Below, in pieces: positions 6,243 to 14,396 of a DNA stretch of 33,612 nt. The DNA is taken from contig JACPJE010000024.1 of the NCBI GenBank assembly GCA_016187725.1, forward strand, positions 1-33,612. Direction: 5' to 3'. The notes under the pieces were generated by a model that was given only the letters and a program-made list of their open reading frames with translations, did not search any database and was not told where the DNA came from. Origin of the DNA: Candidatus Latescibacterota bacterium (lineage in GTDB: Bacteria > Latescibacterota > UBA2968 > UBA8231). The position numbers and the translations under genes were made by a program. Numbering within the stretch: the first letter of the stretch is position 1; each line of letters starts with the position of its first letter.

Positions 6243-7287
6243 TCATCCCTGTCTTTGCGGTGCATCCTCGGGTGCAGATTCCGGCCGGTGCAGACCGAGT
6301 CTTGCCAGCCGGCCCCGCAGCGTAGCCGGGGACAGGCCCAGTCGCGCCGCGGCCCCCTGCGGCCCCTTGATCTGCCAGCCGCACGCCACCAGCACTCCCT
6401 CCAGATACTGCCGCTCGTATTCCTCCGGCGTCAGTGCAAGCTGGTTCTTCGCCGGGACGGGTTTGATCTCCAACCCCAGGTCCTCGACCCGGATGACCTC
6501 CCCAGGGCACACCACCACTGCCCGACGGATCAGGTGCTCCAGCTCCCGCACATTCCCCGGCCACTCGGCCTGCTGCAGCACAGCCAGCGCCTCTTTTTCG
6601 ATATGGCTGATCCGCTTGTGCAGGTGTGCGGCCATGCGCGCCGCAAAGAAACCCGCCAGTTCCGGGATATCTTCCCGCCGTTCCCGCAGGGGGGCAGCTC
6701 CACCTGGAACTCGTGCAGGCGGAAATACAGGTCCGACCGGAAGGTGCCCCCAGGCACCATGCCCCACAGATCCCGGTTGGTCGCCGCGATCACCCGCGCA
6801 TCCACCGAAAGGGTCTGGCTCCCTCCGACCCTTGAATAGGTCTTCTCCTCCAGCAGTTGCAGTAGCTTGGCCTGCGCTTCGAGCGACAGGTCGCCGATCT
6901 CATCCAGGAACAGGGTGCCGCCTTCGGCCAGTTCCACCTTGCCCAGCTTGCGGGCCACTGCTCCGGTGAAGGCCCCCTTCTCGTGGCCGAACAACTCGCT
7001 CTCCACCAGCCCCTGGGGCTGAGTCCTGCGGCGGTCTCCACGGTCCGCAACACCTCCTGCCACCCTGGATCTTCCTGGAGGGCCTGCCGCTTTTGGACTA
7101 TGGCCGCCGGCTGCTCCACCGCGAAGAGCCGGCTGAACACCCCGGCCGCTGTTGGCCGGCCGCGCTCGCCCGCTTCGACCAGGCCGTGGCCCCTCAACAC
7201 CGGCACGAGTTTGGACTCGTATGCGGCGGCGAACCCTTCCAGGTGCTCCGCCGGCACCCAAAAGGACAGTCGGGCCAGGGTATCCAT
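6243..7287 (-). pseudogene. Sigma-54-dependent activator pseudogene with ABM-like N-terminal module
   Basis: An ATG at 7287 (GAGGAGGGG upstream) opens [19 protein letters not shown], paralogous to the left-edge gene. Around 7020-7050 the frame shifts into a sigma-54 AAA+ domain that begins only at [18 protein letters not shown]. Walker A and the segment before it are missing, while Walker B ([12 protein letters not shown]) and the arginine-rich sensor region remain. A second shift occurs in a six-G run at 6689-6694 (one base short). The third frame then continues [28 protein letters not shown] and a FIS-type helix-turn-helix (GAAARLGLSPATLRGRLARLG). Without Walker A it could not remodel sigma-54 polymerase. 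The homopolymer shift alone might be a read error, but the deletion is not. Confidence 0.8.
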
Positions 7288-7339
7288 GCTCCCCTCCTCT
7301 GCTCCAGATGGTATCTGGTTAATATCCAAGAGTGGGGGG
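7288..7339 (-). promoter_or_regulatory. Conserved 5' leader, copy 2
   Basis: This is the partner of 353-404 and precedes the sigma-54 pseudogene. The shared core on the minus strand is GGATATTAACCAGATACC followed by AGAGGAGGGGAGC and the ATG. The differences between the copies are mostly transitions, and spacing is identical with no gaps. Confidence 0.6.
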
Positions 7340-7381
7340 TGACGCGGGTAGTCGTGCGGCAAAGCGGGGCGGGCGCTGGGC

Positions 7382-8212
7382 TCAGGCTAGGTCCTGCCGC
7401 TGCGTGTTGGGACCGGTGTTGCCAAAGCCCAGTTCGATGGCGCGGGCCATCATGCGGGCACGGCGCGGACCGGCGGTGCGGATGAGCCGGTCGCTGTAAA
7501 ACCGGCCCCACCCGCGCGTCTCCCCCTCCAGGAACTTCATCAGCCACGCGAAATGGACCGGGTTGCGCTCTGGAGTGGTGTTCTGGCTGCAGTTGATGTG
7601 GATGGCGCGGCGCCCCGGACGGTCGCTCAGCGCGGCGTGAAAGAGTTTGTGGTTCATGAAAAGCACGTCGCCCGGTTCGCTGACGATAGGATAACGTCCG
7701 GGGATATCTTCTGGTCGAGTGCCGAGATTCAGGATGCGCTCCTTGAGCGCGGCGTTGAACTCGGGGAAGTGGCTGCCCGGCAGCACGCTGAGGCAGCCGT
7801 CGTCGGGGCCGAGGGAATCGAGGTACATGGCCGCCCGCATGGTGAAGAATCCCTCCGGCGCCAGGGCGTCGTGGTGCCAGCGGGTGCCGCCCGCGTGGAT
7901 GATGCCTTCGGACAGGGTGAGCAGGAAATCCTCGCCCAGGAGCGCGTCGAAAGCGTCGAGGATCCGCGCATCGTCGAGCAGGGGATAGAACACCTCGGGA
8001 TCGTAATCGAAGAAAGGCACCACCTGCTGCCTTTTTACCGAGTACCCCTGCTCGTTCCGTTCGAGCACGGGCTCGTCGGCTCCGCCGCGCGCCGCGCGCA
8101 TGGCCAGGTCGAACGCACTGGAAATGCGGCGCATCTCCGGCGGCGAAAACAACCCCCGGCAAACGACGAATCCCAAGGTCTCGAAATGCTGTATCTGTTC
8201 CGGCGTCAGCAT
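7382..8212 (-). CDS. Phytanoyl-CoA dioxygenase (PhyH) family Fe(II)/2-oxoglutarate oxygenase
   Basis: A 276-residue protein of normal PhyH length. It opens LTPEQIQHFETLGFVV, the family's usual helix and first strand. The iron triad is visible: H113 and D115 in RWHHDALAP, and H192 in NHKLFHAALSDRPGRR. R201 or R202 is placed to bind the 2-oxoglutarate carboxylate. The family hydroxylates small organic substrates; which one cannot be told here. AGAGGAGG precedes the ATG at 8212. It is the last gene of the long minus-strand series, after two NAD-dependent epimerase-like genes and a truncated relic. An involvement with them in modifying a carbohydrate or related metabolite is a guess. Confidence 0.85.
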   Translation of the reverse strand: MLTPEQIQHFETLGFVVCRGLFSPPEMRRISSAFDLAMRAARGGADEPVLERNEQGYSVKRQQVVPFFDYDPEVFYPLLDDARILDAFDALLGEDFLLTLSEGIIHAGGTRWHHDALAPEGFFTMRAAMYLDSLGPDDGCLSVLPGSHFPEFNAALKERILNLGTRPEDIPGRYPIVSEPGDVLFMNHKLFHAALSDRPGRRAIHINCSQNTTPERNPVHFAWLMKFLEGETRGWGRFYSDRLIRTAGPRRARMMARAIELGFGNTGPNTQRQDLA

Positions 8213-8222
8213 AAAACCTCCT

Positions 8223-8306
8223 CTACCGAAGAGCTCCTCGGGCCCGGGGATGGTGTACCACCCGTTCCAGGGCCCAATCGTCGAGCAGGAGTTGCCAGTG
8301 CCCCAT
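8223..8306 (-). pseudogene. Short relic of a gene start between the epimerase and phyH
   Basis: An ATG at 8306, two bases after the epimerase stop and preceded by GGAGGCAGGG, reads MGHWQLLLDDWALERVVHHP and stops after 27 codons. The first residues look like the beginning of a longer enzyme (LLxDDWALE), and the ribosome site is good. A gene truncated to its first codons fits better than a real microprotein, but the latter is not excluded. Confidence 0.35.
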
Positions 8307-8308
8307 CG

Positions 8309-9115
8309 CTATCCCTGCCTCCGGTACCATTCCTCAAAGGTGTCCCTGGCCTTCCACCTGAGCAGCCGCTCGGCCTTGTCGGCGCGGAATTTGCCGTGGG
8401 GCAATTCGGCGCAGATGAAGAAGACCTCGTGGGGCGAGGGCATTTTGGGTGCGCGCAACCCGCAGAGGAAGGCTTCGCCGGTGTCCTCCCACGAAGTGGC
8501 AAAGGGATGGACCCCCCGGCCCCGGTCTTCGGGCTCGACCTTGCGGGGTAGGAAGCTGCAGAACAGATAGGTCAGCACCTCGAGGCCCCGTTCCCGCGCG
8601 AAACGGTCGGTGATGTGCAGGCCCAGGTACTTGGTCAGCGCGTACAGATCGTCCCCCGGGTGCAGGGGCACCTCGGCAGGGACCTGGAAATCGTTCCAGT
8701 AATCCGCCTCGTGGCCCATGTGGGTGTGGAAGGGCCCGGTGTGGATCAAGCGCTTCAAATCGCACTCGACCGCGGCCTTGGCCAGGTTGAAGGCGCCCAC
8801 CATGCTGACGGTGAAGGCCAGCACCGGATGGGGCCGCACCACGGTCAGGTTGATGGCCGCCTGCATCCCCCTGCAGGCCTCCAACACCTGCGCGTATTTG
8901 GTGATATCCACCACCCGATTTTCGTGGGGGGCGCCCAGGAGTTCGGACACCGGAGCCCGCTGCCCCTGGTGCGAGGGGGCCGCCGCGATCTGGGCCATGG
9001 ACTTGAGATCTGTCACCCGCAGGGTGTAGTGGTCCCTGAGGGCCTGGATGGCCGCGGCGCCCACCGGGCCGCCGGCGCCGAAGATCACCACCTTGCCTTT
9101 CTTCACCGCCGCCAT
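8309..9115 (-). CDS. NAD(P)-dependent epimerase/dehydratase-like protein
   Basis: A 268-residue extended short-chain dehydrogenase. The Rossmann motif is GAGGPVG (about residues 13-19) after KVVIF; the catalytic pair appears as YALTK in DDLYALTKYLGLHITDRFA. These proteins bind NAD(H) and modify sugar nucleotides or related hydroxy-acids; the substrate is unknown. ATG at 9115 was chosen because GAGGAGG lies just upstream, inside the previous gene, and the stop of that gene is only one base away. It therefore is co-translated with the gene at 9117-9728, which is a shorter relative. The HTHMGHEADYWNDF segment near the active site is unusual for sugar epimerases. Confidence 0.8.
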   Translation of the reverse strand: MAAVKKGKVVIFGAGGPVGAAAIQALRDHYTLRVTDLKSMAQIAAAPSHQGQRAPVSELLGAPHENRVVDITKYAQVLEACRGMQAAINLTVVRPHPVLAFTVSMVGAFNLAKAAVECDLKRLIHTGPFHTHMGHEADYWNDFQVPAEVPLHPGDDLYALTKYLGLHITDRFARERGLEVLTYLFCSFLPRKVEPEDRGRGVHPFATSWEDTGEAFLCGLRAPKMPSPHEVFFICAELPHGKFRADKAERLLRWKARDTFEEWYRRQG

Positions 9116-9116
9116 C

Positions 9117-9728
9117 TCAGCTGCCCTCCTCACTGGCCGCAAAGCGACCTGCCGAGACCACGTGGTGCACTGACCAATGGTATCCTTTCTCCTGCCGCTC
9201 CTGGGTCAGGGCCAGTTCCACCGCCCTGAGCGCGTCCACCGCGCTGGTCCCCGCAGGGGCATCCAGCGCCCCCAGGCGCAGGCAGATCACCTCGATGCGG
9301 CCCAGGCGGCAGATCTCCCGGCAGGTCAGCTCGGCCAGGTAGGGGGCCAGGGCCAGCCCCTCGGCCCGGGGCCGGGGCTCCCATTCGGGGCCCACCGCGT
9401 ATTCGGCCGGGTAAGCCTCCAGCAGCGAGAGCTGGCTGATGAGGATCATCCGCTTGATCCCGACCTGGCAGGCCGCCTGTATCAGGATATAGGTGCTGCG
9501 GGCCACCAGGTCCAGCACTTCGCCCTCGGCCTCGGGCCCCTCGCCCATCGGCGGATCGTAAGGCAGGGCGTGGACGAGAGCCTGCGTCCCCTGCAGCAGG
9601 ACGGCCACCTGTTCGGGAGCGCGCAGGTCCACCCCGGCTCCCGCGGGCACCACCTCGCGCCCCTGGGCCAGGCCGCGGCACAAGAGCGCGCCCAGGGGTC
9701 GGTCAGCGCCGGTCACGACGAGTTTCAT
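9117..9728 (-). CDS. Short NAD-dependent epimerase/dehydratase-like protein
   Basis: A 203-residue Rossmann protein starting MKLVVTGADRPLGALLCRGL, with the TGxxxxxG motif at residues 6-13. It shares the SDR order of strands but lacks a recognisable YxxxK pair: the equivalent region reads APYLAELTCREICRL. It may therefore be a non-catalytic or divergent partner of the next gene, with which it is paired one base apart. ATG 9728 is preferred to an in-frame TTG at 9752 because it gives the usual N-terminus. The nadK stop is 17 bases upstream. Confidence 0.7.
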   Translation of the reverse strand: MKLVVTGADRPLGALLCRGLAQGREVVPAGAGVDLRAPEQVAVLLQGTQALVHALPYDPPMGEGPEAEGEVLDLVARSTYILIQAACQVGIKRMILISQLSLLEAYPAEYAVGPEWEPRPRAEGLALAPYLAELTCREICRLGRIEVICLRLGALDAPAGTSAVDALRAVELALTQERQEKGYHWSVHHVVSAGRFAASEEGS

Positions 9729-9745
9729 GGTCTGCGATGGGCTTT

Positions 9746-10534
9746 CTACCAAGAGAGCTTGGAGGAGAGGTTGTGGAAGAAGTAGTCCGAGTGGAAGTAG
9801 ATCAGCCGGGCGCTCTGTTCGGATCGGCAGATGTGCACTTCCTGCCTGGGGGTGATGGGGCCCAGCTGCCGGCCATCCACTGTCAGGTACACGTACGGGT
9901 CGCGGGTCTGGGGGCTGATGTAGAGGCGGATGCGCGATTCGGGGGTCAGGATCAGGGAGCGGGAAGTGAAGTTGTACTCGTTGATGCCGTCGAGGATCAT
10001 GCAGCGCACGTCCGGCATGACGATGGGCGCCCCGGCCGCCAGCAGAAAGGCGGTGCTGCCGGTGGGGGTGCCCACCACCACCCCGTCTCCCTGGATGGTG
10101 CGGATCTTGGTGTCGTCGACGTAGACCTCGGTGAAGATCAGGCGGTTGCTGGTGCGCACGATCACTTCGTTGATGGCCCGCGCCTCGCCCCCCGGGTAGC
10201 GGCAGTGGAGCACCAGCCGCTCGCTGATGAAGAAGCGCCCCTCCAGCAGGAAGGCGATGATCTGCTCCAGGTCGCGGCGGTCGCCGGCGGTGAGGAAGCC
10301 GATCGTGCCGAAGTTGATGGCCAGCACCGGGCAGCCCGGAAAGAGGTCCAGGGCCTTGAGCACGGTGCCGTCGCCGCCCATGGCCATCACCAGGTCCAGG
10401 TCGCCCGGTGGTTCGCTCCCGGTTTCGAGACGCAGCGCCTCGACCTGGCGCTGCCCAAAGAGTTCCTGCGCCTCCTGCACGGCGTGGGTCTGGACCTCGT
10501 CGCGGGGCAGGATGCCGATCTTGCGGAGATTCAC
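9746..10534 (-). CDS. nadK: NAD kinase
   Basis: A 262-residue NAD kinase, which phosphorylates NAD to NADP in the cytosol using ATP or polyphosphate. The signature GGDGTVLKA (residues 53-61, catalytic D55) is intact. The second signature, INEVIVRTSN, and the glycine-rich GDGVVVGTPTGSTAF loop are also present. The C-terminal strand block with TVDGRQLGP fits the family. The GTG at 10534 was chosen because GAGGGG stands ten bases upstream and residues then begin MNLRKIGIL; the open frame itself continues far upstream only because of high GC. Neighbours are a beta-hydroxyacid dehydrogenase and two NAD-dependent epimerase-like genes. Confidence 0.92.
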   Translation of the reverse strand: MNLRKIGILPRDEVQTHAVQEAQELFGQRQVEALRLETGSEPPGDLDLVMAMGGDGTVLKALDLFPGCPVLAINFGTIGFLTAGDRRDLEQIIAFLLEGRFFISERLVLHCRYPGGEARAINEVIVRTSNRLIFTEVYVDDTKIRTIQGDGVVVGTPTGSTAFLLAAGAPIVMPDVRCMILDGINEYNFTSRSLILTPESRIRLYISPQTRDPYVYLTVDGRQLGPITPRQEVHICRSEQSARLIYFHSDYFFHNLSSKLSW

Positions 10535-10548
10535 CAGCGCGTTTCCCC

Positions 10549-11460
10549 TCAGCTCTTGCGGGCCTGCACGCCGGCCTGCAGCTCGTAGGCCTTGATCAGC
10601 GCCTGGGTGCCTTCCTCGGCGCCGCCGGCCCGCTCGACGATGTTGAAGTACTGGTGGGCCAGGCTCACCCCGGGCAGGGCCAGCTTGAGGTCGTTGGCCG
10701 CCCCCAGGACCAGCTTGAGGTCCTTCTGCTGCAGCCGCACCATGAAGCCGGGAGCGAAGTCGCCCTTGAGGATGCGCGGCCCCAGGTTGCTCAGCTGCCA
10801 GGAGCCGGCGGCCCCCCCGCTGATGGCGTTGAGCACCTTCTCCGCGTCCAGGCCCGAGCCGGCGGCCAGCATCAGGGCCTCGGCCATGGCCAGGTTGTTC
10901 ACCGAGACGGCGATCTGGTTGCACAGCTTGGTGGTCTGGCCGGCCCCGTGCCCGCCGATGAGGGTGATCTTCTTGCCCATGGCCTCGAAAACCGGCAGGC
11001 ACTGGTCGAAGACCGCTTGGTCGCCGCCCACCATGATGGACAGGGTGCCCTGCTGGGCGCCCACGTCCCCGCCGCTGACCGGGGCATCCAGCATGTCGAT
11101 GCCTTTCTTCTCCAGCTCGGCGGCCACCTGCTGGGTGGCGCGGGGGGAGACGGTGCTCATGTCGATGACCACTGCCCCGCGCCCCGCCCCGTGCACCACG
11201 CCCTCCTCGCCCAGGATCACCGCCTCCATGTCGGGGGTGTCGGTGACCATGGTGATGGTGACGTCGCTGGCGGCGGCCACTTCCCGGGGCGATTTGCACA
11301 ACACCCCGCCGGCCTGTGCCACCTGGCGGACCCGGGGGCGGTCGCTGCGGTTATAGGCCTTCAGTTGGTACCCCGCCTTGAGCAGGTTGAGGGCCATGGG
11401 CGCGCCCATGATCCCCAGGCCGATCAAGCCGATCCGCGTCTTGCCTGGCTGCGCTGGCAT
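10549..11460 (-). CDS. 3-hydroxyisobutyrate dehydrogenase / tartronate semialdehyde reductase family enzyme
   Basis: A 303-residue beta-hydroxyacid dehydrogenase. The N-terminal Rossmann motif is GLIGLGIMG (residues 11-19), the substrate motif DAPVSGGDVGAQQGTL (125-140), and the catalytic lysine K178 lies in GAGQTTKLCNQ. Over the whole length the pattern looks closer to tartronate semialdehyde reductase (GarR/GlxR) than to valine-pathway MmsB, but the substrate cannot be fixed. It reduces a semialdehyde or oxidises the hydroxy-acid with NAD(P). No glycerate kinase or hydroxypyruvate isomerase lies nearby to confirm the glyoxylate route. It is 16 bases after the foldase gene and 14 bases before nadK. 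Confidence 0.88.
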   Translation of the reverse strand: MPAQPGKTRIGLIGLGIMGAPMALNLLKAGYQLKAYNRSDRPRVRQVAQAGGVLCKSPREVAAASDVTITMVTDTPDMEAVILGEEGVVHGAGRGAVVIDMSTVSPRATQQVAAELEKKGIDMLDAPVSGGDVGAQQGTLSIMVGGDQAVFDQCLPVFEAMGKKITLIGGHGAGQTTKLCNQIAVSVNNLAMAEALMLAAGSGLDAEKVLNAISGGAAGSWQLSNLGPRILKGDFAPGFMVRLQQKDLKLVLGAANDLKLALPGVSLAHQYFNIVERAGGAEEGTQALIKAYELQAGVQARKS

Positions 11461-11476
11461 CTGCGCTTTCCTCCTC

Positions 11477-13288
11477 TCAGAAAGTGAAGCCGAAGTGATG
11501 GCGGTTGTCCTCGATCTGGGCCGAGGCGTAGAGCTGGTCGAACCAGATCTGCAGGGCCTCGTTCTGGCGCTGGCGCAGCAACTGGTCGGCCAGCTGCTTG
11601 GAGGTGGCCTGGAATCTGGTCTCGTCCGCCGGGATCTTCTCCACCAGCCGGAGCAGGTACGCCCCGCGCGGCAGGGTGACCACCTCGCTCAGCTCGCCCG
11701 GCTGCAGGCGGAAGGCCGCCCGCACAAAGGCATTGTTGCGGCCCACTCCGGGCACCTGGTCGGCCCGGGCGAAAGGCTCGGTGGTGTGGGCCTCCAGACC
11801 CAGGGCCGTGGCCGCCTGGCTCAGCCCGCCCGCCGCCGGGGGCCTCAATGTCATCAAGAGTTGGCCGACTCGCTCGGCCTTTTTCTGGTTGAGCACCGCC
11901 CGCTCCACCTGCTGGCGCACGTCGTCCAGGGAGGCGGTCCCCTCAGCGCGGCTGGCCTTGGACTGGGCCACCCAGTAGGCCTGCTCGTTGCCGCCCTGGG
12001 CCACCTCGCCGGCGGGGCGCTGCAGGAAGAGATTGACCAGCCAGGCCGACCCCTCGCCCAGCCCGGGCACCGGCATCCCCTTGCCCACGAAACCGCTGTC
12101 GCGCACCTCCAGTCCGGCCCCCTGGGCTGCGGCTTCCAGGCCCTGCTCCTGGGCCGCCGCCTTGAGGGTGTCGATCCGGGCGCGCAATTCGTCCTCGGTC
12201 TCGGCCGAGGCCGAGAACCTGAGCAGCAGGTGACGGGCGTGCACCTGCTCCTCGCCCTTGTCATCAGCCGAGTGCTCCTCGGTCTTGATCAGGTGCCAGC
12301 CGAACTGGGTGAGCACCGGCTCCGATACCTCGCCCGCCTTGAGGGCAAAGGCCGCGTCTGCGAAAGGCTTGACCATCTGCTCGCGGCCAAAGGTCCCCAG
12401 GTCGCCGCCGTTGCGCGCCGAGACCGGGTCTTCGGAAAGACTCTTGGCCAGTTCGGCAAAATCACCGCCCTGCAGGAGCTCCTGGCGCAGCTGGGCGATG
12501 TCCTGGGCCACCCGCAGCGAGTCGTGGGCGCTGGGCAGGCGGGGCAGGACCACGTAGGACAGGCGCGCCTGGTCCCCGTGCTGGTATTCGGTGAGGTGCT
12601 CCTGGTAGTAGGCGTCCAGGTCGGCGGGCGAGGCGCTCACCTCGCTGTCCTTGATCTTGTTGCCGGGGGCAAAGACATATTCGACCCGGACCTTTTCGTT
12701 GTGATCGGTGAAGAACTGGCGCAACTCGGCGGGACTGACCTGCACCGCTTCGGTGACCATGCGCTGCAACTTGTAGTTGAGCAGTTGGTTGTGGATGAGG
12801 TTCTCGACCTGCAGCACAAAGGATTTGTTGGCGGGTTCATCATAGGTTCTGGGGTCGTTGAGGAACTGGTTGTACTTGGCCGGATCGAACTTGCCCTCGG
12901 TCTGGAAGACGGTGATCGCCTGCACCTCCCTGGGCGGCTGGGTGCGGGTGTAGTAGGCCAGTTCCTTGTCGGTGACCTGGATGCCCAGCCGCTCGATCTC
13001 CTGGGAGGTCAGCAACTCCCTGACCAGCGAGTCCCAGACCTCGCCCACCAGCTGCTCGTCCTGGGCCTTGCGGCCCTGGCGCTGCTCCATGCGGGCGGCG
13101 TTGCGCAGCGCGTCGCGGAACTCCTCCAGCCCGATGATGCGGCCGTTGATCACCCCCACGTTCTCGGCGGCTCTTGTCTGTGAGGTGCGCGAAAAGTCGG
13201 CGCCCCATTCGACGACAATGAGGGCAACGAAGGCAAAAATCACGAGCCACAGGATTATGGCCGTGTTCTGCCGCAAGTACGTCATCAT
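11477..13288 (-). CDS. PpiD/SurA-like membrane-anchored peptidyl-prolyl isomerase
   Basis: A 603-residue protein with one N-terminal membrane segment (about residues 10-28, AIILWLVIFAFVALIVVEW) and a large periplasmic part. A SurA_N-type helical chaperone region covers about 35-220, with INGRIIGLEEFRDALRN near its start. A parvulin domain lies around 230-340 and includes LSEDPVSARNGGDLGTFGREQMVKPFADAAFAL and the ending FGWHLIKTEEH. A second, weaker rotamase-like segment follows before the C-terminus. It should assist folding of exported proteins at the inner membrane. Size and layout match PpiD. CAGGAGAA upstream supports the ATG pair at 13286-13288; the gene starts six bases after the oppF-type stop. 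Confidence 0.85.
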   Translation of the reverse strand: MMTYLRQNTAIILWLVIFAFVALIVVEWGADFSRTSQTRAAENVGVINGRIIGLEEFRDALRNAARMEQRQGRKAQDEQLVGEVWDSLVRELLTSQEIERLGIQVTDKELAYYTRTQPPREVQAITVFQTEGKFDPAKYNQFLNDPRTYDEPANKSFVLQVENLIHNQLLNYKLQRMVTEAVQVSPAELRQFFTDHNEKVRVEYVFAPGNKIKDSEVSASPADLDAYYQEHLTEYQHGDQARLSYVVLPRLPSAHDSLRVAQDIAQLRQELLQGGDFAELAKSLSEDPVSARNGGDLGTFGREQMVKPFADAAFALKAGEVSEPVLTQFGWHLIKTEEHSADDKGEEQVHARHLLLRFSASAETEDELRARIDTLKAAAQEQGLEAAAQGAGLEVRDSGFVGKGMPVPGLGEGSAWLVNLFLQRPAGEVAQGGNEQAYWVAQSKASRAEGTASLDDVRQQVERAVLNQKKAERVGQLLMTLRPPAAGGLSQAATALGLEAHTTEPFARADQVPGVGRNNAFVRAAFRLQPGELSEVVTLPRGAYLLRLVEKIPADETRFQATSKQLADQLLRQRQNEALQIWFDQLYASAQIEDNRHHFGFTF

Positions 13289-13294
13289 AGCGTT

Positions 13295-14347
13295 CTATTC
13301 TCCTGGCCGTATAGAATTATCGCTGTCTTGCCCGTCCCCCTCCGCAAGACCCAGCCGGCGTTTGACCTCAGCCGGATAGCGCAGCAGACAGGCCACCTGG
13401 TGACCGCTCTCCAGTTCCTCCAGGGAAGGGACCTGGCGGCTGCAGATATCCCGGCGCTCGGGACAGCGGGGATGGAAGGGACAGCCCGGCGGGATGGCCG
13501 CCGGGTTGGGCACGTCTCCCTGCAGGATCTGGCGCTGGCGCCGCGCTCCAGGGGTGGGCGAAGGCACTGCCGAGAGCAGGGCGCGGGTGTAGGGATGGGC
13601 GGGGGAGGCGTAGAGCCGGTCGCGGTCGGCCAGTTCGACGATGCGCCCCAGGTACATCACCGCCACCCGGTCACAGATGTGCCGCACCACGCTCAAGTCG
13701 TGGGCGATGAACATATAGGTCAGCCCCAGATCGCGCTGCAGGTCCTGTAACAGGTTGACGATCTGGGCCTGCACCGACACGTCCAGGGCCGAGACCGGCT
13801 CGTCGGCCACGATGAAACGGGGCTCCACTGCCAGGGCGCGGGCGATGCCGATGCGCTGGCGCTGGCCGCCGCTGAACTCGTGCGGATAGCGCCGCGCCGC
13901 GCCCGCAGGCAGCCCCACCATGTCCAGCAGCTGCCCCACCCGGCGCTCCAGTTCCGCGCCTCGGGCCAGCCGGTGGATCTTCAGCCCCTCGCCGATGATG
14001 CCGCCCACGGTCAGCCGCGGATTGAGGGAGCTGTAGGGATCCTGAAAGATGATCTGCAACTGCCGGCGGTGCGCCCGCATCTGAGCCGGCGGCAGCCGCA
14101 GCAGATCGGCGCCCTCGAAAAGGACCTCGCCGGCGGTGGCCTCGACCAGCCGCAGGATGAGCCGACCCAGGGTGGTCTTGCCGCAGCCGCTCTCGCCCAC
14201 CACGCCCAGGGTCTCTCCGGGCCACAAATGCAGGGACACTCCGTCCACCGCCTTGACCCAGCCGCGCACCCCGCCCCACACCCCCCGGCGCACCGGAAAA
14301 TGCTTCTTGAGATTCCGCATTTCCAGGAGAGGTTTGGTTTCGCTCAT
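13295..14347 (-). CDS. Oligopeptide/dipeptide ABC transporter ATPase, OppF/DppF type
   Basis: A 350-residue ATPase with Walker [10 protein letters not shown] (51-59), Q-loop [14 protein letters not shown], signature [16 protein letters not shown] (158-173) and Walker [13 protein letters not shown] (178-189). The C-terminal oligopeptide-family extension contains [15 protein letters not shown], a cysteine cluster that binds an Fe-S centre in some homologues. It energises import of peptides or similar nickel/sugar-type substrates together with the OppD-like protein 49 bases upstream. No permease or binding protein gene is present in the window, so the pair must work with components encoded elsewhere. 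AGAGGA precedes the ATG, directly beside the hairpin at 14360-14377. Confidence 0.92.
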   Translation of the reverse strand: MSETKPLLEMRNLKKHFPVRRGVWGGVRGWVKAVDGVSLHLWPGETLGVVGESGCGKTTLGRLILRLVEATAGEVLFEGADLLRLPPAQMRAHRRQLQIIFQDPYSSLNPRLTVGGIIGEGLKIHRLARGAELERRVGQLLDMVGLPAGAARRYPHEFSGGQRQRIGIARALAVEPRFIVADEPVSALDVSVQAQIVNLLQDLQRDLGLTYMFIAHDLSVVRHICDRVAVMYLGRIVELADRDRLYASPAHPYTRALLSAVPSPTPGARRQRQILQGDVPNPAAIPPGCPFHPRCPERRDICSRQVPSLEELESGHQVACLLRYPAEVKRRLGLAEGDGQDSDNSIRPGE

Positions 14348-14359
14348 AATTCCTCTGAG

Positions 14360-14377
14360 GGCGAATCGAGATTCGCC
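14360..14377. repeat. REP-like hairpin between the two ABC ATPase genes
   Basis: GGCGAATC (14360-14367), GA, GATTCGCC (14370-14377) is a perfect inverted repeat in the 49-base gap between oppD-type and oppF-type genes. It ends just short of the ribosome site of the downstream gene. It may tune relative expression or be a dispersed palindromic repeat. Confidence 0.5.
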
Positions 14378-14396
14378 TCTACAAGAGCCCTGTCTT

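Noticed and set aside
10535-11299. Apparent N-terminal extension of nadK through the dehydrogenase gene
   Set aside because: It overlaps a real dehydrogenase in another frame and adds low-complexity residues; the GTG at 10534 has a ribosome site and gives the normal NadK length.
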